A stretch of DNA of 64,000 nucleotides from Agelaius tricolor (taxonomy: Eukaryota > Chordata > Aves > Passeriformes > Icteridae). The stretch is from assembly GCA_023055355.1 (NCBI GenBank), contig JALJCS010000004.1, positions 26,646,244 through 26,710,243 of the forward strand. The letters run 5' to 3'. Positions 34,776-48,330 of this stretch are shown here, piece after piece; the stretch's first letter is position 1; every line of letters begins with the position of its first letter. Under the pieces are notes generated by a model. It did no database searches. It was not told the DNA's origin and was given only the letters and a program-made list of their open reading frames with translations. A program made the position numbers and the translations under genes.

Positions 34776-36432
34776 TACACATATGCAATTTACCTCTAAG
34801 ATGGTAGAGTGAGATGCAAGCTCCCAACAGGATATGTATTGAAGTCTAACCTATTTTGGTTTTTTTGATTCAAAGACTTGTGCTAATTTTCTTTAACTTT
34901 TAAATGCAAGAGGTTTCATCCTATACTTTCCCTTAATCACTGCTTAAATAGCTATCCTTATCAATAAGTAACACAAGACTCATTTTCCTGCAGACTGAAT
35001 CTGTCTTCCTACATTATTAAGATATTCAGAAAGTTAAAATAGTAACAAAAAATTTAGAAGCAAAAAAAAAGAAAAATTATTATGGTTAGAAGGTAGCATT
35101 TCCCTAATTAGACCATCATTAGGGTACAGCAATTGTATATTTCCAAGGAATTGCATCCTTTCTTTTCAACTATACAGCTGGTGGGTATATTCAATCAAAG
35201 TATTTAAAAAGATAAATTATTTGCTGCCTTTCTCTTCCTTTAAGCTCATGACTTTTCTGTTAGTATACAAAAAGCCGTGAGGTCATAAGAAGAGTCCTTA
35301 CTCAAGTACAGGGAAGTAAAACTTGATGCTTTTTTAAAAGGGCTATTGGAACTTCACAGTATGCAGCACATTCCAACTGAAGGCAATTCCACTTAGGCCA
35401 GTAAGTGCAGCTCAAAATACATGACAATAGATTTCCTGTAGAATTCTTTGAGGGCACAAAGGTCTACCTTGTTGGTCAATAAGTCAGTGTTTTTAGTTGA
35501 TGAGCTTTGATCTTCCCTGCAGGTATTTTCTTTTGTGCTTAATCCTGCTTTAATGCAGGACTCTACCTACCTAAAAATCAACACTGAAAACATTTCTTTT
35601 ACCTTTAAGAGAAAAACAACAGAAGAAAAAACACAGCTGAAAACTATGTCACTTGTTCCTTTAAGAGTTCAATATTTAAGAAGTGACAGTTCTTTTAAAT
35701 TCATTGCAGAAAATATTTAAAGATGCCTTTGGTAGAAAACATACATCAGGATAAAGAATTGTCCACTCAATATGATTTTCTGCAATAACAAATATTCTAG
35801 GAAGAAAGTCTTGGTCCAGACTGTACAAACATATAACATAACTACTACAAAACCTATCAGTTGACAAATAAAATATTGAAACTTAGGAGCAAACTAGCTG
35901 GTTAGTGTAAAGAGCCTATTTACAAGATATTATTCTCAAAAGACTAGAGACTTCTCAACCATGGATGTCACTCAACAGAGAGGAAAACTAAATGTGCAGT
36001 AACTAACTCTAGTAACTAACTCTAGGAGGAGGCTGCTGTAAGACCATTGTGATCTTTCAATATTCTACTCTCTCACCTAGCACATCATCTGGCAATTTTT
36101 GCACTCCTGCAGATTCTCCACCAGAAATCCATTAAACCAAAATATATAAGAAGATAGACAAATTAAGACTTTAAATTTCCTGAAGTAAAGCTAGCCTTGT
36201 TTTCACACTTATATAAGCCTTTTCCTATCTGCTGTTCAAATACAAGTCTCAAGCCAAGCTCATAACAAAAGTGGCATTCACCTGTTCAGCCATTTCTGCA
36301 AAACAGATGTTCAATATTTTGTTCATCAAGTACACAGAATTCCAGCCTAACTGGAAGGTTTCATCCCTCAAAAATGAAATTGCTCAGTGTCAGGGCTTGT
36401 TGAGACTAATAGCAATAGTCAAAAAACCTTAC

Positions 36433-36579
36433 TTCAAGTTCCTTTAAAAGTCTCTTCTCTCGTTCAGTGCTGCATTTAAGTTCATTGGCCTGGCATCTCA
36501 ACATCTCATTACAGCCACTGTGTTCCACCTCCACATCTTTTAATTTCTTGCGCATATTTTGTAGTTCATTATTCAGCTC
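36433..36579 (-). CDS. CCDC171: CCDC171 coding exon 5 as found (residues 180-228)
   Basis: This is a 147 nt exon of exactly 49 codons. The acceptor is TCTTTTCTAG and the donor GTAAGG. It begins ELNNELQNMRKKLKDVEVEH and ends TEREKRLLKELE. It matches the mammalian stretch with QNMHKKVEKLETEH and the S-T-Q-R-E-E-R-L-like end. It is a phase 0-0 cassette exon, so skipping it would not shift the frame. It is two-cysteine rich around residues 202-208 (GCNEMLRC). Confidence 0.92.
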
Positions 36580-39500
36580 CTAGAAAAGATATAAGGGATT
36601 TAGAGTTACTTTTGCTAAGATAAAGTAGAAGGATCAAAACAGGAAAGAGTGCATCAGAACAGGTTAATAAAATCTAACACATAAGCACATGTCAAGCATT
36701 TACCCAACAACAGATGTTCTTCCTTCACCACCAGATAAAATATGTTGGCTCACAACTCACTACAAACATGACCTTCTGCAATAATACTAAAATCAGAGCC
36801 AATTCTCTGCAGGAAATTTTTCTCTAAAGAAGTACAAGGCTGCTCCTCCAATTTGTTCTCTCTTGCAGCTCGATGGCAATGGTGGAGAGGGAAACAGTTA
36901 AGTGCATTTGATGAAATGACAGAAATTTTATTTAGAAGTTTGTTATTATTCTAACTGTTAGAACCTCAAATCAAGTAATAAGACATATGTTGGAAGTTAC
37001 TCCCATAGAAGAAATATTCTTAATTTCTACTATTCTGAGGACTTTTCTCAGAAACTGAATTATAAAATTAGTTATATGAACTATGAATTTCTTGGAAAGA
37101 TAAAATAACTAAGCTGTCGTGTCCGCCCCCACCCAATTTCTTCTTTTGGAAGTTGAACCAAGATACAGGTTGGTGTAATTACTAACACTATTGGACTCAG
37201 CAGGTTTGTGGAGTCACTACTACAAAATCCTCATTCATGTTACACCAGACACGGAATAAAGGAGACAAATAATAAGCCCCCAGTAGCCTAGTGCATATTT
37301 AGGCTGGCGATTCCAGAGGCTTTAAAAAAGAATAGCTTTGGTCTAGTGGACAGGAGTAAGGTTTTCCATAACTAGCATCAGAAACAAATTACAAATCCAG
37401 TGACTTAGCTGGAAGACCTTTTGAAAGCCAATTACTTTCTGCACAAAACACAGAAAGATTATCTTAAGTCCTCCTGTTCATTTATTCCTATAATTTATCA
37501 TGGAAAGAGACATTTTGTGAAAATAAGCCAGTTGGTCTACAAATTCTGCTATTACTCTTACATCACATAATCTTGTTCCTGAAAATTACTAATCATAAGG
37601 CATCTGCAGAGCAGGGAGGAGAAGGAAAAGAAAATGAATTATTAATAAAGAACGATTCTTCGGAAGATTGAAATTTGACAGAACCATATTTATACATGAA
37701 GATCAAAGAAATATGAGTCTTTTCCAAAGTTTAAAACAAATTTTAGAAGTTCCTTATGACTGAAGGTAGAAAGTTTTGGTCTCTTAAATATGACACTAAG
37801 GGATTCATGACTCCCTTATTTACACCTAGTGCCACTCCATTATCACTGACTAGTAAGTGAAAAAATTAATTAACTTTCACTTTTTTTCATGTGGAGACAC
37901 TATGGCATGATTTTTTGGCATTCTCTGAAAAGATAAAAAGGAGCATGCTTGTGAAACAAGTGAATTAAAAAACAGGAACCTCAGTAAATCAAAATATTTC
38001 AAAAACAGTCTACCTGGATATGGATTAAATTTAAGGTAATCTTCTAACTTTTCTTGTAATACCAAGACAATGGAGAGGTTTCTTCCCATCAGGATGCAAA
38101 AAAACCAGATATTTTTACTAAAATTCACATCTATCATCTTCTCTATATTGGAAAAATACAGAAATATTTCTCTTCAGATTTATCTTCCACATATTAACAG
38201 AAGTGAGCTGTGAAAAGTGTATATTAAATAAGTAATACATAGCTTCCTGGAAAAATACTATGTCAAGACTTCAAAAAACTGACACCAATAGTACATCAAG
38301 CTTGTTAAACAAGTCATGACTTCAGAATCTCGAAGTCTCTGAACTTTTCAGACACAGTATAACTGTGTCAGACTTTTCCAGCAGTTACCCACACTTGGAA
38401 GGCTCAGAAGGAAACCATGCTAAAAAAGAAACACCTTTATATATACATGTGTATCTGCGTGTCACTCACACGCTCACTATACATATTTGCTTATCAAAAA
38501 CATGGCTGGTCAGTTGGTTTAGAGTGTGTATAAACAACACAATTTCACAAACAGTTCAAGGAAAAACTGAGTGCCTCTGTGAAGCAATACTATATTATGA
38601 TTCACCACAAGATGATGCTATTGCACTTACTATTGAACTCCAGCATCTTTTCCATGTACCAAACACAAGGCTAAGCACACTCAATATAGCACAAAACTTC
38701 CTTTGTTAGAAAGCAGAGAGGATTACTTTAACTCCATATCATAGAGACACATTTTAGTAGATTAAATTGACTTCATTTCTACATCTACCTGAGCATTTTC
38801 ATAGCTAAGTTCAAACTTGTAGTTCACAAAGTTTAGAACCAGGATTTGCCATCCATGTTTAGAATCTTACTTCTTCGTACATATTAAGACCACTTTATGT
38901 AGCTTTCATCTCATAACTCAAAATAATTACAAATTATTTAAAACAGGACTGTAAATACACAACACTAAAGACTGGAACACATTTGAAGCTTTAGTTTACA
39001 AACCTAGACCCATCTGATACTTATCTGCCAAATAAAATCAGTTAAGCTTTCAAACAACAACTAAGATAGTCAAGTCCAGATTTAACATTAATGTATGTAT
39101 GCTTTATTTCCCAGAATTTTACAACTATATGTAACTATAACTAGGGTAATGGGCAAGGGAACACTACAAAAACAAAGCAGAAAAAATTGAACTATTTGCA
39201 ATTGAACTAAATAAAAAAATTTTGCTATTCAAAGCAATACTGGTAGTTGACATCTAATAATGAATCACATACTTTAGGAGAGAACAATTATATAGCTTTA
39301 GTACAATCTTCCAACCAAACCACTGCTTCTACAAATCACCTTCCACTTCCAAATTAACACACATTGACAAGGAATACAATGACCCGAGCAACCCACTTCC
39401 TTTTCATCTAAGGATAAACATCACTTCTAAGAGTACAGGATACTTCTTAAAACATCATTATTTTCATACAGTATTAAATGCACTGAATAAACACTTCTAA

Positions 39501-41430
39501 ACTCTATATACAAGAGATGAAAAGTCCCTTCCAAACCCTCCTCAACTTAAGTCAGTCTACTGTTAGCCAGAACACAAAGCCAAAACACCACTCTTAGCGT
39601 GCTTTACCTGGCAACTTAATAAGAAAACTTTGTCTAAGAGTAAGTTTCCTCATAGCCTAAATCTAACCTTAGTTTTTCAAGCATTGACTTTGAGTGAAAA
39701 CTGATTCATGTTTCTGTTGGTTTGAGAAGGACCTTAGGGTATCACCTGTCAATGAATTCACATATTCTACTCTGAAACCTTCTCTTTCTCTCCTTTTTTT
39801 TTTAACTATACCTTTACAGTTCTCCCAATTAGTCTCTCAAAGTACTGTTCAACATATCGACAAAATTATTGAGAGGATGAGGGAATTTCCTTTTTATCCT
39901 TCATTCAGAGAAAATTCAAATCAGTGGGTCCTTTTCCACTATCAGGTCTCTTGTCATTAGGATAAACATCACAATGCAACTCCTTTTGCAGTCCATGCAC
40001 AGAAACACCATTCATCCACATTGCCTGGGTGTCATTAGTGCACCACTAATGTGGTCCTTCCAGACCATGCCTTCAAACAGCTGAAGAGTCAGTACACAGT
40101 ACTTCTGAAATATACGTAATTTAGGGAGTGTCTCTGCCCTGTTTTGTTTTGTGAGCTGCTTCTACAGATGCCATATAGAATCTGAGCAACATCATCCTAA
40201 GAGGTAGGTTTGCTGTCAGAATTTGGCTATCAAGCTACCAAGTAAATTTAGTGTCATTTAGGAAGACTGGTACTGTCCCAGGCCTGGAGCTGACCAGCTG
40301 GGAAGAAAGTAACCAGAAAATTTTCTACTGCTTGACTAATGCCCATCCCAATTGAGACAAGTCTGTCACATCTTAGAAGGGACTACAAAGGAAGGAAATA
40401 TATTAAAAAGTTAATCTTGTAGCAGCAATCTGTTCTCTGCATACATCATGCAATTCAAATGTCTACCAGCCTTAACAGAGCCTCTGCATACATCTCTTTT
40501 TATGAAGAAAAATACAGTTGAATACATTCTGGTTTTTCATCAAGTAGTCTTTTTACATAGGTAAGATACAACATATGTAACTTGTAATTTAAAAAGACAA
40601 AAGTACAATTGAAGTACAGTGGTGTAATTGCTTGTGTCCCTGTGAAGCAGGCAAAAGTTAGGTATGTTTACTCAGCACTTCCACACCATAATGCTACATG
40701 ATTTCTTCTAAACATATTTCAGTTTTGAGTAGCTTGACTGTCTAAAAAAGGTGTAAAAATAAGTTTGTACTTTTATTACTTTTTACACATTTAACACCCA
40801 AAGGATATATAAATATCAGCATAAATGAGGAAATATGATGAAATTAATTACTAAATAACAAAACCCCAGACTGTAGAACAGATTATAATGCCATCTCTTA
40901 TTATTAGGTGATTTTTATCTAACCAAATGGCAGAATTTCCAACAATGCTTACTTTTCTTATGTGGTATGAAGTGAGTAACATACAATGCACAGCTTGAAA
41001 TCCCATCATCACTGTTCAGGTTCCCTGAAAGTATGTGGTCTTCATATTATACAAACTGTTTTCATATTCACAGGCTATTGGATGTCATACTGGGGGAAGT
41101 AACAGGGAAATTGAATCAGTGGGTGTTAGGTTTCCTGATTTTACTGACTCAGTATCAAATATCATGCCAGTGCAAATGGACTGTGCTCTGGTAACTTCAT
41201 TTAGGCATTTACCATCAAAATCAGCTGTAACACATTTCTTTAAAGTAAGAAAGACTGTGACAAACCAAGTGTAACTTAATAAGGCTATGTTCTTCAGAAA
41301 TACTATGCAGCATTTAGCTACTTGGGGGATGTTTTCCTACATCAGAAAGACCTCAATCCACTACACACTTCACACCAAAAAAGTTCCAGCCATTATCTAA
41401 TGCAACTTTCCAACTATTAATACACCATAC
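36580..41430. other. CCDC171 intron between exons 4 and 5
   Basis: 4.85 kb with no recognised transposon. This is where the mammalian-type exon missing from the chain would be expected, but I found no matching coding block. A short hairpin (CATTAGTG / CACTAATG, 40,033-40,051) is present. Confidence 0.7.
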
Positions 41431-41612
41431 CAGTAAAATAGTTTCTACTTCGTTTCTTTCTTTAAGAAGGAATACATATTCATTGTTATAAATCCTGCTG
41501 ATATCATCCTTCACCTTCGCAAGTCTCTGCTGTTCTTCTTCCCACTTCTGTTGAGCATTATGAAATGTTTCCTCAGTCTCTGTCACTTTCTGCTGAAGGT
41601 TTTCATTGAGTA
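41431..41612 (-). CDS. CCDC171: CCDC171 coding exon 4 (residues 119-179)
   Basis: This is a 182 nt exon. The acceptor is AACAATAG, with a poor pyrimidine tract just before it but a pyrimidine stretch slightly upstream. The donor is GTATGG. It completes a Val codon and adds 60 residues, beginning LNENLQQKVTETEETFHNAQ and ending ERNEVETILL. QQKWEEE and the NNEYVFLLKE block match mammalian CCDC171. The exon ends in phase 0, as does the start of the next recognised exon, so the frame stays open even though a mammalian block appears to be missing between them (see findings). Confidence 0.9.
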
Positions 41613-44078
41613 CTATTGTTTACAGAAAAAGAGAAAGAAAAAAGGTAGAAGCAGCACGGCAAAACATATCCAGAAAAAAAACCCAACCACATAATGATCA
41701 TCAGTTCTTCTGTGTATTTTGATACCCAGTAGAACACTGCAACGTTAACTCTCCAGCACTGGAGAGCACCAACTTCTCTAAGAAGAAACCAGCAAATTTT
41801 GTAATCTATCACATCTTTCCCACAAGAACATAGGAATATTTGACAGATTTTAAAAATTAAAACACTTTTTTCTCTTGGAAAAGGATAAAAACCTGAGATA
41901 ATTCTTTGTAGGTCCCTTCCGAATCAGCATATTCTGTGATTCTGTGAAATTACATCTTTATAGAATGGAAGACTTAATTTCAGATTTCTATATTTTGCCA
42001 GATTATTTCCAAATAATCTCACAAATAATTTGAAAAAATATTTCATTTTTGATATAGCTATTAGTCTGTATAAATTAAATTTGCGCTCAGTTTAAATGAC
42101 AGTAAAGATAGGCACCTGTTCCATGAAAGAGACTGTAGATAAACCTAAGGTAGGTTGGGTTAACTGCTCCTCAAGACATCTAAATCTTCAGCCCATAAAT
42201 TACCTGAAATGGGGAACATTGTATACACACTTCAGTGAAAGCTTAAATGCCACGGAAATCTCATAACCTGTAAGCATAACCTTCATAACCTTTATAGGAG
42301 AAAATATTTTACAACAGCTTTTTATTTTACTGAATACAACTAGCTGCATTGGCATTTAAGTTATCACCACTTTGCAACAGGATTTTATTTCAAATCCATC
42401 CCAGTTTTCTGACATTTCTTCCTAGTCAGAAAATAATGAAATTAAGAGAGCACATTAAGATGACACAGAGAATCAGTGGACACAATGACAGGAAAGGACT
42501 GCCAGATGGCAGAAAATCAACCCTGAAAAAGTACAGCTGAAAAAAATCTGGAGCAAACACTGAAGGGTACAAGGCACTAATGAAGCATTCAGCCTGAAAA
42601 GATATGCTGGGGTCATACCAAAGCACACTGTGAAGTGAGAAAGGCTCCAATTGGCAAAGGAAAAGAAGCAGAAAATTACTAATTGCTAAAAAATAAAGCA
42701 GCAAAATTATAATTTGGTTTCTATGGCACTTGTCACAGACATTAAAAGTTTGAGAAATTTCAGCCAATGGAATTTGTTGTCAATTGACAGACTGCAAATT
42801 ATTGACTAAGGTATTGAAAGAAACTAACACACATGTGCACTTAAGAAGATATCCCTTGCCTCTGTAAAGCCTCTCCTATCCCCTTTTTGTTCTCCAGTCC
42901 CCTCACCACAGCCTCACAGCCCAGTCCATTCAGAAAAGTGACAGGCAGCCCAGCAGAATAGGTTCACTGTGCTGTGGTTCCATCCTCATCAGTCCCTCCC
43001 GAGTCAGACCTCTTGGTACCTGCATGGCATGACTCTTATACTGGCAAGGAAACCAGCACACATGGAAAGAAACACGAATTTGCTCTAGGTGAGAAACTAG
43101 CAATTCAAGTCTTCCATTTGTAATCACAGAGAAATTTCTAAAGGGGGAAAAAAAAGCTTTTTTCCAGATTACAATCCTTAATATTCATTATTTTTAATGT
43201 GTTTGCAATCCGTAAGATTTTTGATTATTCATGTGTTCTCCAAAGGAATGAAAGTTCAGCTTTCCAAACATCTTAAAAATACTGGTTACTTTAAGTACTA
43301 GCAAGATCCAGACTGTTTTGGTTCTTGGAAGGTTAAAATCTTCTAGGAGTACTCCAAACTCTTCACTGAATATCAACAGCTCATCAAACTCACATATACA
43401 TCTCCTGTACTTCATGAAATAGATACAGTAGTTTAGGTAACTAAGAATGCACCTCATTTCCTTGTAAGAATGAGAAATCTCTCTATTTGAGAAGTATAAA
43501 GGAAATCTGAGTTTCTGAAAAGTAGCAGGAAATAAAGTCTACGTAAAAACCTTCCCTTCCACATACTATTGTCATAATCCACATTACTATAAAAAAAAAG
43601 AAACAAAAACAACAAGAAGAAAATAAACCAGACATGAACAATAAAAATCTTTACACATTTGAAAAGATGAAAGGAAATACAGATATGATGAGAACTTCTG
43701 GAAAAAACCTGCTGGAAATAGTGCAAACAAATGAGCAGGAGTTAATTTTTCCTATTCTTTTTCCTTCCTTTTTTTTTCCCTCTAAAATGGAAAAGGAAGA
43801 ACTACCGGACACAGGGATAACCTGGATGTGAAGATGGCCACCACGATTACAGTTCCATACACAGACAGCACTGAAGGAAGAAATAACAGAAGGTGATGGC
43901 CAAGAGGAAAGAAGGGTTGGAAGGGTTAGCCACAGGATTAGTTAGTTTGAATCCACACGTGAGACAGTAAGAGCTTTGTGAACTCTTATGAGTTTTCAAA
44001 AGCAGATGGATAAGAGATTCAAGAAAAGCAGCAATAAACTAGAAAATGTAATTAAGTCCCTGCTTCTGACTTACTTTA

Positions 44079-44306
<228 letters not shown>

Positions 44307-45512
44307 CTAGAAAATAAATTTCACAAAACTGTTAACAATGTTCCCTTGAAGAAGTGCAATATGTAACAGAAACACACCTACAGAATACTTTTTAAAGATA
44401 CTTGGAATCACATCCACAACTGCCATCTTATTCCACTTGAATTTGAAATACAATCTTGCAACTGCATGCTTATGCACATTTTGATACTGGTTTTTGTGAA
44501 CTGATCCTTTTCCCAGATGAATTTCATGTACCTTAAACATCCCCCTCTATTTTTCAAAAATATACCACCTTAAAAAAATTTACCATACATTACTGTCATC
44601 TTCCTGCACCTCAGAGGAAAAAAAGCCATAAAGAGAAACATTATATTCCAGATGATTTCCTGGTAACATTCAGAACAGTCATATTGGGATACTAGATTAC
44701 CAGACATCTAGTAACTCACAAATACATATACAAGCATAAAATTCAGTCCAATAGTGCTCAGTAGTCAAACAGATGCCTTTAATGCTAACACACAACAAAC
44801 TAAGAATAGAAAACACTTCCAAAAGGGATCTTATACAGGCTGAGAAACAATCTTTGCTGCCAAAAACTGGATTCAAAAAACCAAGTTCAAGACATTCCAA
44901 CACAAGAAGATGGAAAGTAAGATACATATTCAATCAGAACATCTACAAAGTAGCAATATTCTGGTAAATGAGAATTTCATACATGGGAAATCACCCACAT
45001 TATAAAGGATTTCCTTGATGTTGTTGCAGCAAACTAGTACTGAAATGATGTAGCATTAAGAATATACTCAATTAACCTTTTCTTTAGTCTGAATGTCAGT
45101 TCCCTGACTAACAAATACAGGAAAAGGTGGGTGCTGAGTTGTAATCAGTTTCAGTATATTGCTGCTAGGCTCAGTTCCCACATTTGCTTCCCACAATCTG
45201 GCAGTTGATAATCTGGTTTAAACTATGCTACTGAAGAAGTATTACTACTACTGTAGGTAGTAATTCTGCTCTAGGCAATCTCCCAGGAGAAGTTGATGTG
45301 GATGCTCATTCATCTGGTTTTGGCTAAGTACAGCCAATAAAACAAGTTTTTTGTTCCATGTACATTTATTACGTAGGTATGTACCCAAAATAAGAGATGC
45401 CTGCTTGTCCCACAATGACTTGTTCTTGTGCTTCAGTTACATTGTTATTTTCCCACTGCCTTATCAACTGTGGTGTCATTGCAAAAAATGGATCCATGGA
45501 ACTATCTGGATT

Positions 45513-45551
45513 AAAACAAACAAACAAACAAACAAACAAACAAACAAACAA
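45513..45551. repeat. (AAAC)n microsatellite
   Basis: About nine uninterrupted tetranucleotide units. Confidence 0.95.
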
Positions 45552-45827
45552 TCTCTTACTTTGAGCTCGGGGTGTACAAGATTCTTCTGCATTTTGCTGT
45601 TGAGAAGTGCTTGAGTTACCTACCTCACCTTTAACTATTAACAGTGACAGTAGAGGTGCTAACAGTATCTATGAACAGGCATAAGAGGTCTGTACTGTGA
45701 TACCTTTCTTCATATTTTCCAGTTACAGACTATGCTTTTGATCTACCATCTGAGAATATTACTTCAATGAAATAAGATGACATTTATTCCAAGAGTAAAA
45801 TAAGGCAAGTGAAAAAGACGTCCTTAC

Positions 45828-45960
45828 TTCTTGATTGTGTTTAATAGCCAAGTCCAAATTTTCTTTTTTAGCTTGAAGAAGTTTCCATTTCAGACCTAAA
45901 ACAGCATCCAATTCCGACTTAGTGCTCTTCTGCAGTAACTCACATTCCTCATTATGTAAG
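45828..45960 (-). CDS. CCDC171: CCDC171 coding exon 2 (residues 16-60)
   Basis: This is a 133 nt exon. The acceptor is ATCTTGCAG at its upstream edge and the donor is GTAAGGA after 45,828. It encodes Ser followed by 44 residues, beginning LHNEECELLQK and ending LDLAIKHNQE. The second half, with WKLLQAKKENLDLAIKHN, matches the mammalian block of the type WAKKEKLEITTKHN, which fixes the gene identity. It enters in phase 2 and leaves in phase 0. The sequence is charged and helical and begins the long coiled coil. Confidence 0.88.
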
Positions 45961-47796
45961 CTGCAAGATAGTATCATTTTAAAGAAAACATAAGCATTCC
46001 TTTTAAGTTTTAATGTTCCCATATTTAATTATCAGATTGTGGGTCCAAAGCTCTATACATTCGCTTAAGTAAAGCTATGCCTACTGTTGCTTATTATGCA
46101 AACTGTGAGAGATGTAAAAGTAGGAACTTATATTAGATATGCACTTTTTATTTCCGTAAGTCGATTTAAGCATGCTTTTCATTATTTTTATTATTGATCC
46201 AATAAACTTCCAGGATGGTTACAAACATAATTTCAATAACATATATTAAAATGACTAGCAAGTTTCTGTCTATCTTTTCAGTAAGGCTCATTTTTAACAT
46301 GAATTACTGTCTCAAAAGCATCACTGTCATACAACAAATGCATAAATGTGGAATAAATCTCACTCTTCCACATTTTGTTTTCAAAAATATATATATATAA
46401 ATATATATCTAAACTACAGATAAACAACTGTTCACAAAAAAAAAATACAAACTAAAGGTATAGTCCTCTAAAATACTCTGTTATGTTATTTCCACTACTT
46501 TTTCAGCCAAAGAAAAATCTACTTGGCAGGTAACAGGATTTGCCTCTGAGCATCACAAGTACTATCAAAATAATCAAAACAAGCTTTTATGTAGAGAGTG
46601 GAAAATTAGTATAAAAATATATATTTAATTAACTAGCTTAATAATCTTGCAACCAATTATTATAACTTCAAAGTGGACAACTCAAAGTACTTCAGGAGCT
46701 GAAACTCAGCCTTCACATTATTTGATATACATCATTTTTCAAATTACTAAAACTATGTAACAATGGCTCTACTAATCAGATGTTCCACACAAAAGTGAAA
46801 GAGCCACTAAATATGAATTAAACTGTAAAAAGAAACATGGTTAAACTAAACAAAAAAGTTGGCATCATTTCATGCAGAGCTGAAAATACTAAAATAGCTT
46901 ACCTTGGTCTACATGAAGTCTTAATTAATTACAGAAAGAACAGTTTCATAAATTCCAGTATACTGGGTTTTTCTAAATAAAAAAATTATCACTTTACTCC
47001 TAGATTTATGCACAGGCACCATTAACATTTTTCACAACTAAAACCTTTACCTGATGATATGTTTTCTCACATAAGCTGACAAACACAAATGTCATCAACA
47101 AGTGGAACAGTGTTCTAGATTAAATGTAGCCTTTAAAGATGTTAATAACAACAAATGATGAAATTTCAGGTTTTTAGCTGCAGCCTATAAATATTTTATA
47201 ATTTAATAAATGCTGTCAAATCTTCATTTAAAAACAAGATGGACTTCATCTGTGTGATCAGAATAATTGTATGTCATCAGTACTTGGTCCACAGGGTGCC
47301 GTGTACTTAACACATTTTATATTTTTAATATATGTAGGAGATAAAGATCATTAAAACCTACATGTACTGCAAGAAAATCACTGGCACATTACTAGCTTCA
47401 GTATTTACATACCCAGAGGAACCAACATATCTCAAAGGGCAAACAACCAGTAAAATCCCATATCATTATTTTAAGCAACTCTTAGCTAATGCAATTAAGA
47501 AAATATGTGGTAAATCAGGAAGGAAGTAAGAAGAATCTGAACAGTGAGAGTGATACTTTTTCACTCATCCTAAAATCATGAGCCAGACACAGGTGATAAA
47601 AAGGGGACCATTATAAGGATCCTTAGGTGCACAATTCTCCAGGTGGAAAACACTGAAGATGCACATGTAGCATAACACGTATACAACTTTTATGTTTAGC
47701 AAATTAGCATGTGTAACAAAAATCCCCAATTAGAGATGTAAGTGGTAAGGTAATTTCCTCACAGTTCAATCTTCTTTCAATTCCCCCACTTTAGAC

Positions 47797-48330
47797 AGGA
47801 ACTAAATTTGGTTTATGAAAATGTGTCTCGGAGTTTTGTGGACTTCAACCTTGGTGTCCACAAAAATCTAACATTGGACCCCCAGATTGGAGCTACTGGG
47901 AAATTTATTTTGTCTCTCTGTCTAATAGAATAGGTAAAATGCTAGCTATGAATACTATGATAGGCTACAGAGCTACAAATATATGTGTAAAGAATATAGA
48001 AAATATATAAAAGAAAAAAAAAGCAAAAATCAATTCAGCATCAAGAGCACCTGTAAACTGTACGAAAGATTTTTTGTGGACATTATATAAAGGTTTGGTA
48101 GACCTTTATTTTCCCATGGCTGGGGAAAACAGATGAAAAGTAGGTTGTTTAATTCAAGGATTATACAAGAAGTAACTGTCTCATCAAAAGACAGCCAAAA
48201 ACCTGGTGGCACCAAGGTTAACAAAGCACCGGGTAGGGGGAAAAACAGGACCCAAAGTGAAAGCTAGGGGTGACTAATGCAAAAACCAAGGATTAAAAAA
48301 AGGGTAACCATTTTGATAGTTTGTGGGCAG
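47797..48330 (-). other. Possible retroviral LTR/leader-like patch (uncertain)
   Basis: On the minus strand an AATAAATTTCCC motif is followed by CCAATCTGGGGGTCCAATG, which vaguely resembles an LTR end followed by a proline-tRNA-type primer site. Upstream there is another AATAAAGG and a TATATAA. No terminal repeat or target duplication was found. Ordinary intron sequence is an equally good reading. Confidence 0.2.

Larger units (their letters stand above)
26641..36432. other. CCDC171 intron between exons 5 and 6
   Basis: 9.8 kb, the largest intron in the window. It contains CR1 copies in both orientations, the poly-G tract and the TA/CA microsatellite. No exon was recognised. Confidence 0.8.

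Noticed and set aside
36841..36890. Candidate missing CCDC171 exon (minus strand, ELQERTNW)
   Set aside because: Similarity is limited to a few residues, and no splice sites or adequate open length support it.
38761..38870. Candidate missing CCDC171 exon (minus strand, ending ENAQ before GTAGAT)
   Set aside because: The only open frame lacks an acceptor and does not resemble the expected charged coiled-coil block.
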